The notes beneath the pieces were generated by a model, which had not been told where the DNA came from, searched no databases, and saw only the letters and a program-made list of their open reading frames with translations. The position numbers and the translations under genes are program-made. From assembly GCF_010093385.1 (NCBI RefSeq), contig NZ_PDWV01000026.1, positions 1-50,716 on the forward strand: a stretch of 50,716 nucleotides of DNA, written 5' to 3'. This document shows, in pieces, positions 1-10,982 of this stretch. How positions within the stretch are numbered: the stretch's first letter is position 1; every line of letters starts with the position of its first letter. This stretch comes from Pseudoxanthomonas mexicana. GTDB taxonomy: Bacteria > Pseudomonadota > Gammaproteobacteria > Xanthomonadales > Xanthomonadaceae.

Positions 1-777
1 GGCCGTAGCCGGTCATCCATTCGGAGAAGACGACGGTGCCGTCCGCCACCGCCGTCACCGGCGTGCCCGCCGCTGCGCCGATCAACACGCCGGTGCTGGT
101 GCGGCCATCGGGCATGCGGCCGCCGCGCGGTCCTGGTAGCGCTCGTCCAGGTCGGCGACCAGGCTCGCGCGCGTCTTGCGGTCCTTCTCCAGCTGCATGA
201 CCGCGTCGCGCTGCTGCGCACGCGCGGCCTCGAGTTGGGCGCGCCGTGCGACGATCTCCTGTTCCACCTGCTCGAGCGCCGCCAGATCGGTGGACAGCGC
301 GTCGATACGGCGCGCCTGGTGGCGTTGCACGTAGCGATGGTAGGCCAGCAGGCGGTTGGCATCGGCCACGCGGTCCTGCGACAGCAGTACCTTCCGCGGT
401 GCGTCGCCGCCCTGCTGGTAGGCCGCACGCACCAGCGCGCCCAGTTGCGCGCGCTGCCGCTGCTGCTGCGCCTGCAGCGTGTCGCGCCGCTGCTGCAACT
501 CGGCCAGCGCCGCGGCTTCGCGGCGCATGGCGGCCTCCGTCTCGGCCAGCGAGCGCGACGTGCGGCCGACCTTCTCGTCGGCCTCGCGCAGCTGGCGGGA
601 TGCCGCGCCGCGTTCGCCTTCCAGCTTGCGGCGTTCCTGCGCGATCGATTTCAGTTCGCTGCGCACGCGCTGCAGCTTCTGCTCGGCCTCGCGCGAGGTC
701 TGCGCCGGCGCGGCCGCGACGAACGACACGCCGGCCAGCAGGACCGCGACGCAGGTGGCGCGCAGGCGATGCGGCAT
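1..777 (-). pseudogene. envC: EnvC-like murein hydrolase activator, internally disrupted and cut by window edge
   Basis: The frame opening at 777 has a signal peptide (residues 1-26, ending APAQ). A long Ala/Gln/Arg-rich coiled coil follows to about residue 215, the layout of EnvC-type periplasmic activators of septal amidases. The frame then runs into a stop at 82. The beginning of the LytM/M23 domain is visible in another frame at 1-121 (GRMPDGRTSTG, then AVADGTVVFSEW) and is joined directly to the coiled coil. Family members carry a further coiled-coil and linker stretch, on the order of 60-110 residues, between these points. The join near 118-132 therefore looks like an internal deletion with a frame change, or an assembly collapse in GCG-rich sequence. 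The ATG overlaps the gpmI stop (TGATG), so the two are translationally coupled, and gpmI-envC is a common gammaproteobacterial order. Family assignment is fairly secure; whether the lesion is real is not. Confidence 0.7.
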
Positions 778-2324
778 CAGGCGACGATCAGGCTACGGCC
801 GGTCATGTCGGCCGGTTGCGGCAGGCCCAGCAGGTCGAGCAGGGTCGGCGCGACATCGCGCAGCGCGCCACCGCTGCGCAGCGTCGCTGCGCGCTCGCCG
901 ACGTAAACCAGCGGCACCGGACCCACGGTATGGGCGGTGTGCGGCTGTCCGGTCTCCGGGTCGCGCATCATTTCCAGGTTGCCGTGGTCGGCGGTGATGA
1001 TCATCGCGCCACCGGCGGCGCGCACCGCGGCGTCGACTTGGCCGATCGCCTTGTCCACCGCCTGCGCTGCCAGGATCGCGGCCTGCAGGTCGCCGCTGTG
1101 GCCGACCATGTCGGGATTGGCGATGTTGCAGACGATCGCATCGAAGCGGCCCGAACGGATCGCGGCCACCAGCTTCTCGGTCAGTTCGGGGCAGCTCATT
1201 TCCGGCTGCAGGTCGTAGGTGGCGACCTTAGGGCTGGGAATCAGGATGCGTTCCTCGCCGGCGAACACGTCCTCGCGCCCGCCGCTGAAGAAGAACGTTA
1301 CGTGCGCGTACTTCTCCGTCTCGGCGATGCGCAGCTGGGTCAGGCCGGCCCCGGCCAGCAATTCGCCGAAGGTGTGCCGCAGGTCGTCCGGCGCGAACGC
1401 CACCGGCGCCGGCAACTTCGCGTCGTATTCGGTCAGGCAGACGAAACGCGCCAGCGCCGGCACGCGCGCGTCGAATCCGTCGAACGCCGGCGACACGAAC
1501 GCCGCCGTCAGCTGGCGCGCGCGGTCGGCGCGGAAGTTCATGAACACCACCGCATCGCCATCGGCCATCGGCTGCGCGCCGTCGATGACGGTCGGCAGCA
1601 CGAATTCGTCGTTCTCGCCGCGCGCGTACGCCGCTTCCAGCGCGGCGACGCCGCTGGGCGCGTGGTGGTCGCTGCTGGCTTCGACCATCGCATCCCACGC
1701 CAGGCGCACGCGGTCCCAGCGCTTGTCGCGGTCCATCGCATAGTAGCGGCCACTGACCGAGGCGATGTGCGCGTTACCGAGCTTCGCGCCCAAGGCCTGC
1801 AGAGCGAGCAGGCTGGGTTCGGCCGACTTCGGCGGCGTGTCGCGGCCATCGAGGAAGGCGTGTACCGCCACGCGCGGCACGCCCTGACGCTTGGCCAGCT
1901 CCAGCATCGCGAAGATGTGCTGCTCATGACTGTGCACGCCACCCGGCGAGAGCAGGCCGAACACGTGCAGGGTCTTGCCGTCGGCCTTGGCGGCGTCGCA
2001 CGCGGCGACCAGTTCGGCGTTGGCGAAGAAGCTGCCATCCTCGATGGCGGCGTCGATGCGGGTCAGGTCCTGGTAGACGATGCGGCCGGCGCCCAGGTTC
2101 ATGTGGCCCACTTCGGAATTGCCCATCTGTCCGTCCGGCAGGCCGACATGGCGGCCCTCGGTGTGGATCAGCGTGTGCGGCGCGGTGGCCAGCAGGCGCC
2201 GCCAGTTCGGGAGCTCCGCCTGCGCGAGCGCGTTGTCGGTGGGATCCTCACGGTGGCCCCAGCCATCCAGGATCAGCAGCACGACAGGCTTGGGACGTTT
2301 CACGGACGCGGGGGGTGCGGACAC
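777..2324 (-). CDS. gpmI: 2,3-bisphosphoglycerate-independent phosphoglycerate mutase
   Basis: Cytosolic glycolytic enzyme that interconverts 3- and 2-phosphoglycerate using two Mn ions. With the GTG start at 2324 the protein has 515 residues, the usual family length. The motif LILDGWG (metal Asp20) leads, then [12 protein letters not shown] with nucleophile Ser70. [33 protein letters not shown] and the metal motif ADHGN complete the alkaline-phosphatase-like and phosphotransferase domains. I prefer GTG 2324 because GGAA lies six bases upstream and the length fits. An in-frame ATG at 2378 would add 18 residues without a conserved start. The last base of the stop is shared with the envC ATG. 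All catalytic motifs are intact. Confidence 0.95.
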   Translation of the reverse strand: MSAPPASVKRPKPVVLLILDGWGHREDPTDNALAQAELPNWRRLLATAPHTLIHTEGRHVGLPDGQMGNSEVGHMNLGAGRIVYQDLTRIDAAIEDGSFFANAELVAACDAAKADGKTLHVFGLLSPGGVHSHEQHIFAMLELAKRQGVPRVAVHAFLDGRDTPPKSAEPSLLALQALGAKLGNAHIASVSGRYYAMDRDKRWDRVRLAWDAMVEASSDHHAPSGVAALEAAYARGENDEFVLPTVIDGAQPMADGDAVVFMNFRADRARQLTAAFVSPAFDGFDARVPALARFVCLTEYDAKLPAPVAFAPDDLRHTFGELLAGAGLTQLRIAETEKYAHVTFFFSGGREDVFAGEERILIPSPKVATYDLQPEMSCPELTEKLVAAIRSGRFDAIVCNIANPDMVGHSGDLQAAILAAQAVDKAIGQVDAAVRAAGGAMIITADHGNLEMMRDPETGQPHTAHTVGPVPLVYVGERAATLRSGGALRDVAPTLLDLLGLPQPADMTGRSLIVA

Positions 2325-2457
2325 GGCGGATTCCGGTGACTTCAGGCAGGTGCCGATTGTAGCGAAGCGTGCTCCCATGCAGGCCGATGCGGCGTGTTTA
2401 AACCCTCGGGCACGCCGCCGCATCAGACCGATACGAGACCACCCGAGAGGCAACCCC

Positions 2458-3117
2458 ATGACCCGTACCCGTACCGCACTGCTGCTGACCCTGGCCCTGG
2501 CCACCACGCCCGCCCTGGCCCAGCAGGATGTTTCCAAGGTGAACGGCAGCGTTTCCGCCGACGCCGGCCAGGCCTATGGCGACCTGGAAACCGTCAACGG
2601 CAGCGTCAGCATCGCCGCCGGCGCCACTGTCGAGGACGCCAGCACCGTCAACGGCAGCATCACCGTGGGCGACAAGGCCCAGGCCGCCTCCCTGGAGACC
2701 GTCAACGGCGCGATCCGCATCGGCAAGGACGTGCAGGTGCGCAAGGATGTGGAAACCGTCAACGGCAGCATCTTCACCGACCGCGGCACCACCATCGGCG
2801 GCAACGTCGACACCGTCAACGGCGCCATCGGCCTGGTCGGCACCCGACTGGCCGGCGGCATCGAAACGGTCAACGGCGACATCACCGTGGGCATCGGTTC
2901 GCACGTGAAGGGCGGCATCAAGGTGGAGAAGCCGCGCGGATGGAGCATGAAGCCCCGGCGCGATCCGCGCATCATCATCGGACCGAACGCCGTCGTCGAA
3001 GGCCCGCTGGTGTTCGAGCGCCCCGTCACGCTGTACGTGCACACCAGCGCCAGGATCGGCGCGGTAACCGGCGCCACCGCCAAGCCGTTCAGCACCGACA
3101 CCGCGCCGACCGAGTGA
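2458..3117 (+). CDS. Exported protein of VNG repeats (parallel beta-helix-like, bactofilin/DUF4097-like)
   Basis: A 219-residue protein with a clear signal peptide ([21 protein letters not shown]), so exported. From residue 22 it is built of seven units, each starting [K/T]VNG[S/A/D][I/V] and spaced 18-21 residues apart (18-19 after the first). This period suits one coil of a right-handed parallel beta-helix. The same rhythm appears in polymer-forming (bactofilin) and DUF4097-type proteins, but I cannot assign it firmly to either. A basic stretch ([15 protein letters not shown]) separates the repeats from a short C-terminal cap. The start ATG has GAGAGG seven bases upstream. It is divergent from gpmI across about 130 bases. 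Function unknown; a surface or periplasmic structural role is only a guess. Confidence 0.75.
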   Translation: MTRTRTALLLTLALATTPALAQQDVSKVNGSVSADAGQAYGDLETVNGSVSIAAGATVEDASTVNGSITVGDKAQAASLETVNGAIRIGKDVQVRKDVETVNGSIFTDRGTTIGGNVDTVNGAIGLVGTRLAGGIETVNGDITVGIGSHVKGGIKVEKPRGWSMKPRRDPRIIIGPNAVVEGPLVFERPVTLYVHTSARIGAVTGATAKPFSTDTAPTE

Positions 3118-3165
3118 ATCCGCGCACCGGCGGGGCCGGCACAGGTCCGGCCCGCCGGTTATGGC

Positions 3166-3200
3166 TAGAATCGGGATTCCTTTCGTTGAGGAATCCCGAT
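3166..3200 (+). promoter_or_regulatory. Candidate -10 box and 11-bp hairpin overlapping the start codon of the M28 peptidase gene
   Basis: TAGAAT at 3166-3171 resembles a -10 box. The 11 bases at 3170-3180 (ATCGGGATTCC) are perfectly complementary to 3190-3200 (GGAATCCCGAT) across a 9-base loop. The 3' arm contains most of the likely ribosome-binding GAGGA and the A and T of the ATG (3199-3201). If transcribed from further upstream, the hairpin would hide the start. If transcription starts about seven bases after TAGAAT, the 5' arm would be mostly missing and the start exposed. Confidence 0.5.
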
Positions 3201-4902
3201 GTCCCGCAAGTTGATGCTGGTGCTTGCCGCCACGGCCGCATTGGCCGCGTGCAAGCGCGAACCCGAGGCGCCCGCCGCCGCGCCCGAAGCCGCCACGCCG
3301 CCCGCCGCGGCGCACACCTTCACCGCCGACATCACCGAGGCCGACTTCGCCGACATGGTGAAGGCGCTGTCGTCCGATGAATTCGAGGGCCGCGCGCCCG
3401 GCTCCGTGGGCGAGGAGAAGACCACCGCCTACCTCGAAGCGCAGATGAAGCGCATCGGCCTGCAGCCGGGCAACAACGGCAGCTATTTCCAGGACGTGCC
3501 GATGGTGGAAACCACCGCGGACGAAGCCGCCACCACGATGACCCTGGCCACCGCCAAGGGCGACCACGCGCTGAAGTTCGGCACCGACTACGTCATCGGT
3601 ACCCGCACCGGCCAGACCGAGGTGAAGCTGGACGCCAGCGACATGGTGTTCGTCGGCTACGGCGTGGACGCGCCGGAACAGCAGTGGAACGACTACGCCG
3701 GCCAGGACTGGACCGGCAAGACGGTGGTGATGTTCGTCAACGACCCGGGCTTCCACGCCAAGGACGAAACGCTGTTCGGCGGCAACCGCATGACCTATTA
3801 CGGCCGCTGGACGTACAAGTTCGAGGAAGCCGCGCGCAAGGGCGCCGCCGCCGCGCTGATCGTGCACGATACCGCCGGCGCCAGCTATGGCTGGGACGTG
3901 GTGAAGAACTCCTGGGCCGGCCCGCAGTACGACCTGCCCGCGAAGGACGACCCGGAGAAGCGCATCCCGCTGCAGGGCTGGCTGAGCGCGGAAGCGGCCA
4001 GGCAGCTGTTCGCCGACGCCGGGCTCGACCTGGACGCCGCCTACGCCAGTGCGGGCAAGCGCGGCTTCAAGCCGGTGCCGCTGAAGGCCAAGGCGACGGT
4101 GTCGCTGAAGAGCAGCATCACCGAGAAGACCTCGCGCAATGTGATCGGCGTGCTGCCGGGCGCCACCAAGCCCGACGAAGCCGTGCTGTACATGGCGCAC
4201 TGGGACCACCTGGGCAAGCACGAGGGTGAGGAAGGCGACAACATCTACAACGGTGCCGTCGACAACGCGACCGGTGTGGCCGGCATCCTGGAGATCGCCG
4301 AAGCCTTCGCCCACCAGGATCCGAAGCCTGCGCGTTCGGTGGTGTTCGTGGCGGTGACGCTGGGGGGATCGGGGCTGCTCGGCTCCAAGTACTACGTCGC
4401 CCACCCGACCTTCCCGATGGACAAGATCGCCGGCGTCATCAACCTGGACGCGATGAGCGTGGGCGGCAAGTCGCGCGACTTCGTCGTCACCGGCAAGGGC
4501 AATTCGGAGCTGGAGGACATGCTGAAGGTCTACGCGGACCAGCAGGGCCGCGTACTCACCGAGGAAGGCAACCCGGCCGGCGGTTACTACTTCCGCAGCG
4601 ACCACTTCAACTTCGCCAAGGCCGGCGTGCCGGCGCTGTACGCCAAGGGCGGCAACGACCTGCTGGAAGGCGGCGTGGAAGCCGGCAAGGCGGCGAGCGA
4701 GGAGTACGCCAAGCGCTACCACCAGGCCAGCGACGAAATGCACGAGGGCTGGAGGCTGGACGGCGTGGTGCAGGACCTGCAGGCGCTGTACGGCGTCGGC
4801 AAGGACCTGGCCGTCGAGGACAAGTGGCCCAACTGGTACGAAGGCAACCCCTTCAAGGCCGCGCGCGACACGATGATGAAGGCGGAGCCGGCCAAGCAGT
4901 AA
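3199..4902 (+). CDS. M28-family peptidase lipoprotein with Glu-Glu to Gly-Gly at the active site
   Basis: A 567-residue lipoprotein (lipobox LAAC, lipid Cys18) of the M28 zinc aminopeptidase group, with an inserted PA-like domain around residues 130-300. Four zinc-ligand positions are recognisable: His334 in AHWDHLG, Asp355 in GAVDNATG, Asp417 in NLDAM and His469 in RSDHF. The next expected motif, normally EE-x-GLLGS (general-base Glu followed by a zinc-ligand Glu), reads LGGSGLLGS. Codons 389 and 390 are GGG GGA, where GAG GAA would be expected. The rest of the motif (SGLLGSKYY) is conserved, so alignment is not in doubt. As read, the protein should be catalytically dead or very weak. It is probably monocistronic, followed by a strong terminator. 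Signal-type and family calls are secure; loss of activity is inference. Confidence 0.9.
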   Translation: MSRKLMLVLAATAALAACKREPEAPAAAPEAATPPAAAHTFTADITEADFADMVKALSSDEFEGRAPGSVGEEKTTAYLEAQMKRIGLQPGNNGSYFQDVPMVETTADEAATTMTLATAKGDHALKFGTDYVIGTRTGQTEVKLDASDMVFVGYGVDAPEQQWNDYAGQDWTGKTVVMFVNDPGFHAKDETLFGGNRMTYYGRWTYKFEEAARKGAAAALIVHDTAGASYGWDVVKNSWAGPQYDLPAKDDPEKRIPLQGWLSAEAARQLFADAGLDLDAAYASAGKRGFKPVPLKAKATVSLKSSITEKTSRNVIGVLPGATKPDEAVLYMAHWDHLGKHEGEEGDNIYNGAVDNATGVAGILEIAEAFAHQDPKPARSVVFVAVTLGGSGLLGSKYYVAHPTFPMDKIAGVINLDAMSVGGKSRDFVVTGKGNSELEDMLKVYADQQGRVLTEEGNPAGGYYFRSDHFNFAKAGVPALYAKGGNDLLEGGVEAGKAASEEYAKRYHQASDEMHEGWRLDGVVQDLQALYGVGKDLAVEDKWPNWYEGNPFKAARDTMMKAEPAKQ

Positions 4903-4923
4903 GCCGCGTTCCGATGCGATATG

Positions 4924-4949
4924 AAAACGGCGCCGAAAGGCGCCGTTTT
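4924..4949 (+). terminator. Rho-independent terminator after the M28 peptidase gene
   Basis: An 11-bp stem AAAACGGCGCC / GGCGCCGTTTT with a GAAA tetraloop, ending in a T run, lies 22 bases after the stop codon. Because the arms carry A and T runs it could act in both directions. Confidence 0.85.
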
Positions 4950-4987
4950 CTGTTTCTGGTCCTGCGACCGACCCTCGAACGCACACC

Positions 4988-5052
4988 GTGGGAGCGACGT
5001 AAGTCGCGATGAAGCACTACCGATCGCCCATCGCGACTTACGTCGCTCCCAC
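4988..5052. repeat. Paired inverted palindromic repeat (REPIN-like), copy 1
   Basis: Two 24-base arms (4988-5011 and 5029-5052), exact reverse complements, are separated by 17 bases. Each arm carries GGGAGCGACGTAAGTCGCGA. The same 22-base core occurs again as an inverted pair at 27276-27431. This is the signature of a dispersed REP/REPIN family rather than a gene-specific terminator. It lies in the intergenic stretch 4950-5185, where I see no other feature. Confidence 0.8.
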
Positions 5053-5185
5053 GACAATCCCGCCTCCGGCACTCCATCCATTGCGCCCCCTCTCATGCCT
5101 CCCTCCGGCGTCGGGGGAAGATGCAAGCATGGACGCCAACCGACTCCCCGCACTACCCTGCGCCATCCTCGGAGGGAAACAGCTC

Positions 5186-5578
5186 ATGTCCATCGCCTAC
5201 TGGTGCATCCTCATCACCGCCCTGCTGCCGTACCTGTGGGTCTTCATCGCCAAGCGCTCGGGCGATCGCTACAACAACCGCAATCCGCGTGCCTGGATGG
5301 CCAAGCAGGAAGGCAACTACAAGGTGCAGCGCGCCAATGCGGCGCACCTCAACGGCTTCGAGGCGTTCCCGGCATTCGTCGCCGGCGTGCTGATGGCGCA
5401 GCTGGCCGGCGTGCCGGCAAGCCTGGTCACCCCGCTCGCCGTGGCGTTCGTCGTCGCCCGCATCTTCCACGGCTGGTTTTATCTGATCGACATGCACGCC
5501 ATGCGCAGCCTGTCGTGGCTGCTGGGCATGCTGTGCGCCGTGGGACTCATGGTGCTGGCGGCGCTGCGGGTCGCGTGA
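5186..5578 (+). CDS. MAPEG-family membrane protein
   Basis: A 130-residue integral inner-membrane protein with four hydrophobic segments (about residues 3-22, 60-80, 84-104 and 110-128). It has the MAPEG hallmark region with RANAAHLNGFEAFPAF, matching the R-A-x-x-N-x-x-E pattern of bacterial eicosanoid/glutathione-metabolism membrane proteins. Start chosen at ATG 5186, with GGAGGG ten bases upstream; a longer frame from 5009 runs through the repeat and is not credible. Substrate unknown. Its last 32 bases overlap the 3' end of the convergent regulator gene, so the two mRNAs are partly antisense. Confidence 0.8.
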   Translation: MSIAYWCILITALLPYLWVFIAKRSGDRYNNRNPRAWMAKQEGNYKVQRANAAHLNGFEAFPAFVAGVLMAQLAGVPASLVTPLAVAFVVARIFHGWFYLIDMHAMRSLSWLLGMLCAVGLMVLAALRVA

Positions 5579-6128
5579 GCCCTGGATCAAGGTCGGCGCG
5601 CGGCACCAACAGGTCTTCCAGGAAGAAGGCGGCCAGTTCGGACCGTCCGGCCAGCCCGGCCTTGGCATAGATCGACGCGGACTGCGCGCGCACCGTCTTC
5701 TCGTGGGTGCCGCGCAGATCCGCGATCTCCCGCAGCCCCAGGCCCTTCAGCAGCAGGAAAGCGACCTCCTTCTCGGCAGGCGACAGGCGCCATCCATCCA
5801 GCTGCGCGTCGATCGAGCGCGACAGCCCTTCGACATGACGTCGCGCCTGCTGCCGCCAGGCCTCGGCCTGCGCACGCACCCGGCTGAGGTCTTCCGCCTG
5901 CCGGACCAGACGGCGGCGCAGGCGCAGCGTGCTGCGCAGCAGGTGCACGGCGCCCAGCAGGGCCAACCCGGCCGCCAGGATGTCCAGCGCCACGTGCCAG
6001 GCGGAAGCGCCCTGCCGCAGGTCGCCCACGACATCCATCACCACCAGCAGCGCGATCAGCAGCAGGACGCCCGCGATGACGCCACGTTCGCTGCCCTGCA
6101 GGGGACGACGCTCAACCGTGGGGGACAT
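5547..6128 (-). CDS. Membrane-tethered LuxR-type HTH regulator
   Basis: With ATG at 6128 the product has 193 residues. Two hydrophobic segments come first (GVIAGVLLLIALLVVMDVV and ALDILAAGLALLGAVHLL). An Arg/Gln-rich coiled coil follows (about 75-120), then a C-terminal LuxR/FixJ-type helix-turn-helix (LSPAEKEVAFLLLKGLGLREIAD, then TVRAQSASIYAKAG and the end of the recognition helix). No receiver or autoinducer domain is present, so the signal would have to be sensed at the membrane or by a partner. The start lies inside the last 17 bases of the cytochrome b gene, implying co-transcription and perhaps sensing of a redox state from that protein. An upstream in-frame ATG (6188) cannot be excluded. 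Confidence 0.75.
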   Translation of the reverse strand: MSPTVERRPLQGSERGVIAGVLLLIALLVVMDVVGDLRQGASAWHVALDILAAGLALLGAVHLLRSTLRLRRRLVRQAEDLSRVRAQAEAWRQQARRHVEGLSRSIDAQLDGWRLSPAEKEVAFLLLKGLGLREIADLRGTHEKTVRAQSASIYAKAGLAGRSELAAFFLEDLLVPRADLDPGLTRPAAPPAP

Positions 6129-6891
6129 CCTCGGCCCGCTCCTCGCGCGCATGCGCTTCATGTTCGGCCTGCTCATCGTCGGCCCCACTCCGTTCCCCGG
6201 ACCCCTCGTCCGCCTCGCGGAGCATCAGCGTCTGGCCGAAGAGCGTGACCTGGCCACGGCTGGCATCGTGGCGACTCGCAACGCCTGCGCCCACCGCCGC
6301 CAGCACCGCGACGAACGCCATCGCCACCCCCGCGTGCGGGCGCACGTCGGTCTCTCCGGCGGGAATGCCGCGCTTGCGCCCGGTCACCATGCTCAACGGA
6401 AGCGCGTCGCGGTGTCGCAGTACATGCACCAGCACGCCGGCCACGTGCAGCAGCGCCACGGCCAGGAAGGCGTTGGCGAGCACCTCGTGCACCTCCTCGA
6501 CCGCGTGCGGTGCCACGCCCGCGACCATCGCCAGTCCGGTGGCCGCCATGCCCAGGCCCAGCCCCATCATCACCAGCGCCGCCCAGCTGGAGGCGGGGTT
6601 GTGTCCCGCCCACGTCCACGCCTGGCCGGACAGCACGCCACGCAGGTAGCCCACCAGCGCGGCAGGGCTCAGGCTGAAATCCGACAGGCGGGCGTGACGC
6701 GTTCCCGCCACCCCCCACACCAGGCGCAGCAGCACCGCCGCCGCCAGCAGGCCGCCGGCCAGCATGTGCAGCACGAACCGAGGCGACGCGTCGTCGACCG
6801 TACTGCCGATGGTGTACGCGGCGACGAACAGGCCGGCGAAGGTCCAGTGGAAGACCCGCGTGGGCAGGTCGTAGATGCGGGGAGAGGACAT
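6112..6891 (-). CDS. Cytochrome b561-type membrane protein (Ni/Fe-hydrogenase b-subunit-like)
   Basis: A 259-residue inner-membrane protein starting YDLPTRVFHWTFAG, the classic opening of the di-haem cytochrome b561 (CybB/HupC-like) family. Candidate haem ligands sit on predicted helices: His in RVFHW, FVLHMLAGG, VEEVHEV and VALLHVAGVLVH. The C-terminal 60 residues add one more hydrophobic segment and a charged Glu/His-rich tail (EQAEHEAHAREERAED) that is not part of the core family. It overlaps the downstream LuxR-type gene by 17 bases. Likely a quinone- or cytochrome-linked electron carrier; the partner is unknown. Confidence 0.85.
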   Translation of the reverse strand: MSSPRIYDLPTRVFHWTFAGLFVAAYTIGSTVDDASPRFVLHMLAGGLLAAAVLLRLVWGVAGTRHARLSDFSLSPAALVGYLRGVLSGQAWTWAGHNPASSWAALVMMGLGLGMAATGLAMVAGVAPHAVEEVHEVLANAFLAVALLHVAGVLVHVLRHRDALPLSMVTGRKRGIPAGETDVRPHAGVAMAFVAVLAAVGAGVASRHDASRGQVTLFGQTLMLREADEGSGERSGADDEQAEHEAHAREERAEDVPHG

Positions 6892-6991
6892 GGCGACGCG
6901 CTCCAGGGGAAGGGAGCCCCACCTTCGCGTGTGCGTGCTGCGGCGTCATCGGACAAATGCCGCATCCCTTCCGCATCAAGGCGTTACCGGA

Positions 6992-7720
6992 TCAGCGCAG
7001 ATCCTCTTCCCAGCCGAACAGGGCGAAGGCCTTGCGGAACTCCGCATCCAGCGGCGCCACGGCCTCGATCCTTTCGCCGGTGGCCGGGTGCGGGAACGAC
7101 AACCGCACCGCGTGCAGCAGCATGCGGTGCACGCCCTGCATGCGGAAGTGGCGGTTGTGCCGCCCATCGCCGTGGCTGGTGTCGCCGATCAGGTGATGGA
7201 AGGCGTGCTTCAGGTGCCGGCGGATCTGGCGGAAGCGTCCGGTCTCCGGCTGGCAGCGCAGCAGCGCATAGCGCGAAGTCTCGAAGCCCCCCGACGGCAG
7301 CGGCAGCTCGCCCGTCGCCAGACGCACGAAGCGCGTCACCGACGGCTTCTTCTCCGGCTTGCCCGGGCCGCCATCGAGCGGATGGTCGACGGTGAACGCC
7401 GGTTCCGGCCAGCCCCGGCAGAGGGCCAGGTAGTCCTTCTCCACGGCGCGCGACATGAACACCTTGCCCAGCGCCGACGCGCTGTCGCGGTCGAACGCCA
7501 CCAGCAGGCAGCCACTGGTGGCGCGGTCCAGCCGATGGATCAGGAAAATCGGCTTGCCGAACTGCACGCGCAGGCGGTCGGCGACGAAGTCGGGCTCGCC
7601 GCCCGCCAGCTTGCTGTCGTGCGCCATCACGCCCGCGGGCTTGTCGACCACCGCGATCTGCGCGTCCGCATACAGCACCGGCAATGCGCCGTCGTCCGTC
7701 TTCGTCTCACGGTAATCCAT
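6992..7720 (-). CDS. truC: tRNA pseudouridine synthase C
   Basis: A 242-residue RluA-superfamily pseudouridine synthase; TruC modifies U65 of tRNA. Catalytic motif HRLDRATSG holds the essential Asp. LYADAQIAVVDKPAGVMAHDS at the N-terminus, split by me into two halves of the same conserved block, and the TruC-like TGRFRQIRRHLKHAFHHLIGD block near residue 185 support the subfamily. The long form starting at 8005 would overlap the divergent M16 gene extensively, so ATG 7720 (MDYRETKTDD) is chosen. It is divergent from the M16 peptidase gene across 82 bases. Confidence 0.88.
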   Translation of the reverse strand: MDYRETKTDDGALPVLYADAQIAVVDKPAGVMAHDSKLAGGEPDFVADRLRVQFGKPIFLIHRLDRATSGCLLVAFDRDSASALGKVFMSRAVEKDYLALCRGWPEPAFTVDHPLDGGPGKPEKKPSVTRFVRLATGELPLPSGGFETSRYALLRCQPETGRFRQIRRHLKHAFHHLIGDTSHGDGRHNRHFRMQGVHRMLLHAVRLSFPHPATGERIEAVAPLDAEFRKAFALFGWEEDLR

Positions 7721-7802
7721 GAATCTGCGCGCCTTTCGAATCTGCGAAACTCGGGGTTCGCCGCACGCGATGGACGCACGCGGCCCCGATGGAGAATTGA
7801 GG

Positions 7803-10589
<2,787 letters not shown>

Positions 10590-10608
10590 ACCGCACGACG
10601 TGACACGG

Positions 10609-10634
10609 AACGGCCCCGCAAGGGGCCGTTTTCG
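10609..10634 (+). terminator. Rho-independent terminator after the first M16 gene
   Basis: Stem AACGGCCCC / GGGGCCGTT with a GCAA loop followed by TTCGTTTT, beginning 20 bases after the stop codon. Confidence 0.85.
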
Positions 10635-10674
10635 TTTTCGCGCTGGCAGAAGATCCTTTCCCGCGCAGATGTTC

Positions 10675-10855
10675 CCCTCTCCCCGCATGCGGGGAGAGGG
10701 TGCCGAAGGCGGGTGAGGGGCGAACGGAGAGGCGAGGCACAACGCGCGCGTACTGCTGCCAGAGGTGGCCGCGACGATACATCCCGCGTGCCAGACCATC
10801 GCGCCCGCCCCTCATCCGCCCGCCGGGCACCTTCTCCCCGCAAGCGGGGCGAAGG
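10675..10855. repeat. Inverted pair of a dispersed intergenic repeat, locus A
   Basis: The first copy begins with a perfect 26-base palindrome (10675-10700, CCCTCTCCCCGCA and its complement) and continues TGCCGAAGGCGGGTGAGGGGC. An inverted, slightly diverged copy ends at about 10855 (10806-10855). The two lie about 80 bases apart in the gene-free stretch 10590-10982. Related inverted copies occur at 19444-19637, so this is a repeat family. I see no coding evidence in the rest of the stretch. Confidence 0.75.
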
Positions 10856-10982
10856 CAAAAGCCGTCATCGCGCACCTGAACGTCGCGAAGGCCTGGCGAG
10901 CCCCCTCCGGCTCAATTCAAGGCTTGCACACCGGCTTCGGAGCCCGGCGATGGAGCCCGGAGGCGATCTTCCGCTTCCGCCG

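Noticed and set aside
10675..10855. CRISPR-like or terminator array
   Set aside because: Two inverted diverged copies, no regular spacing or spacers, and no cas genes.
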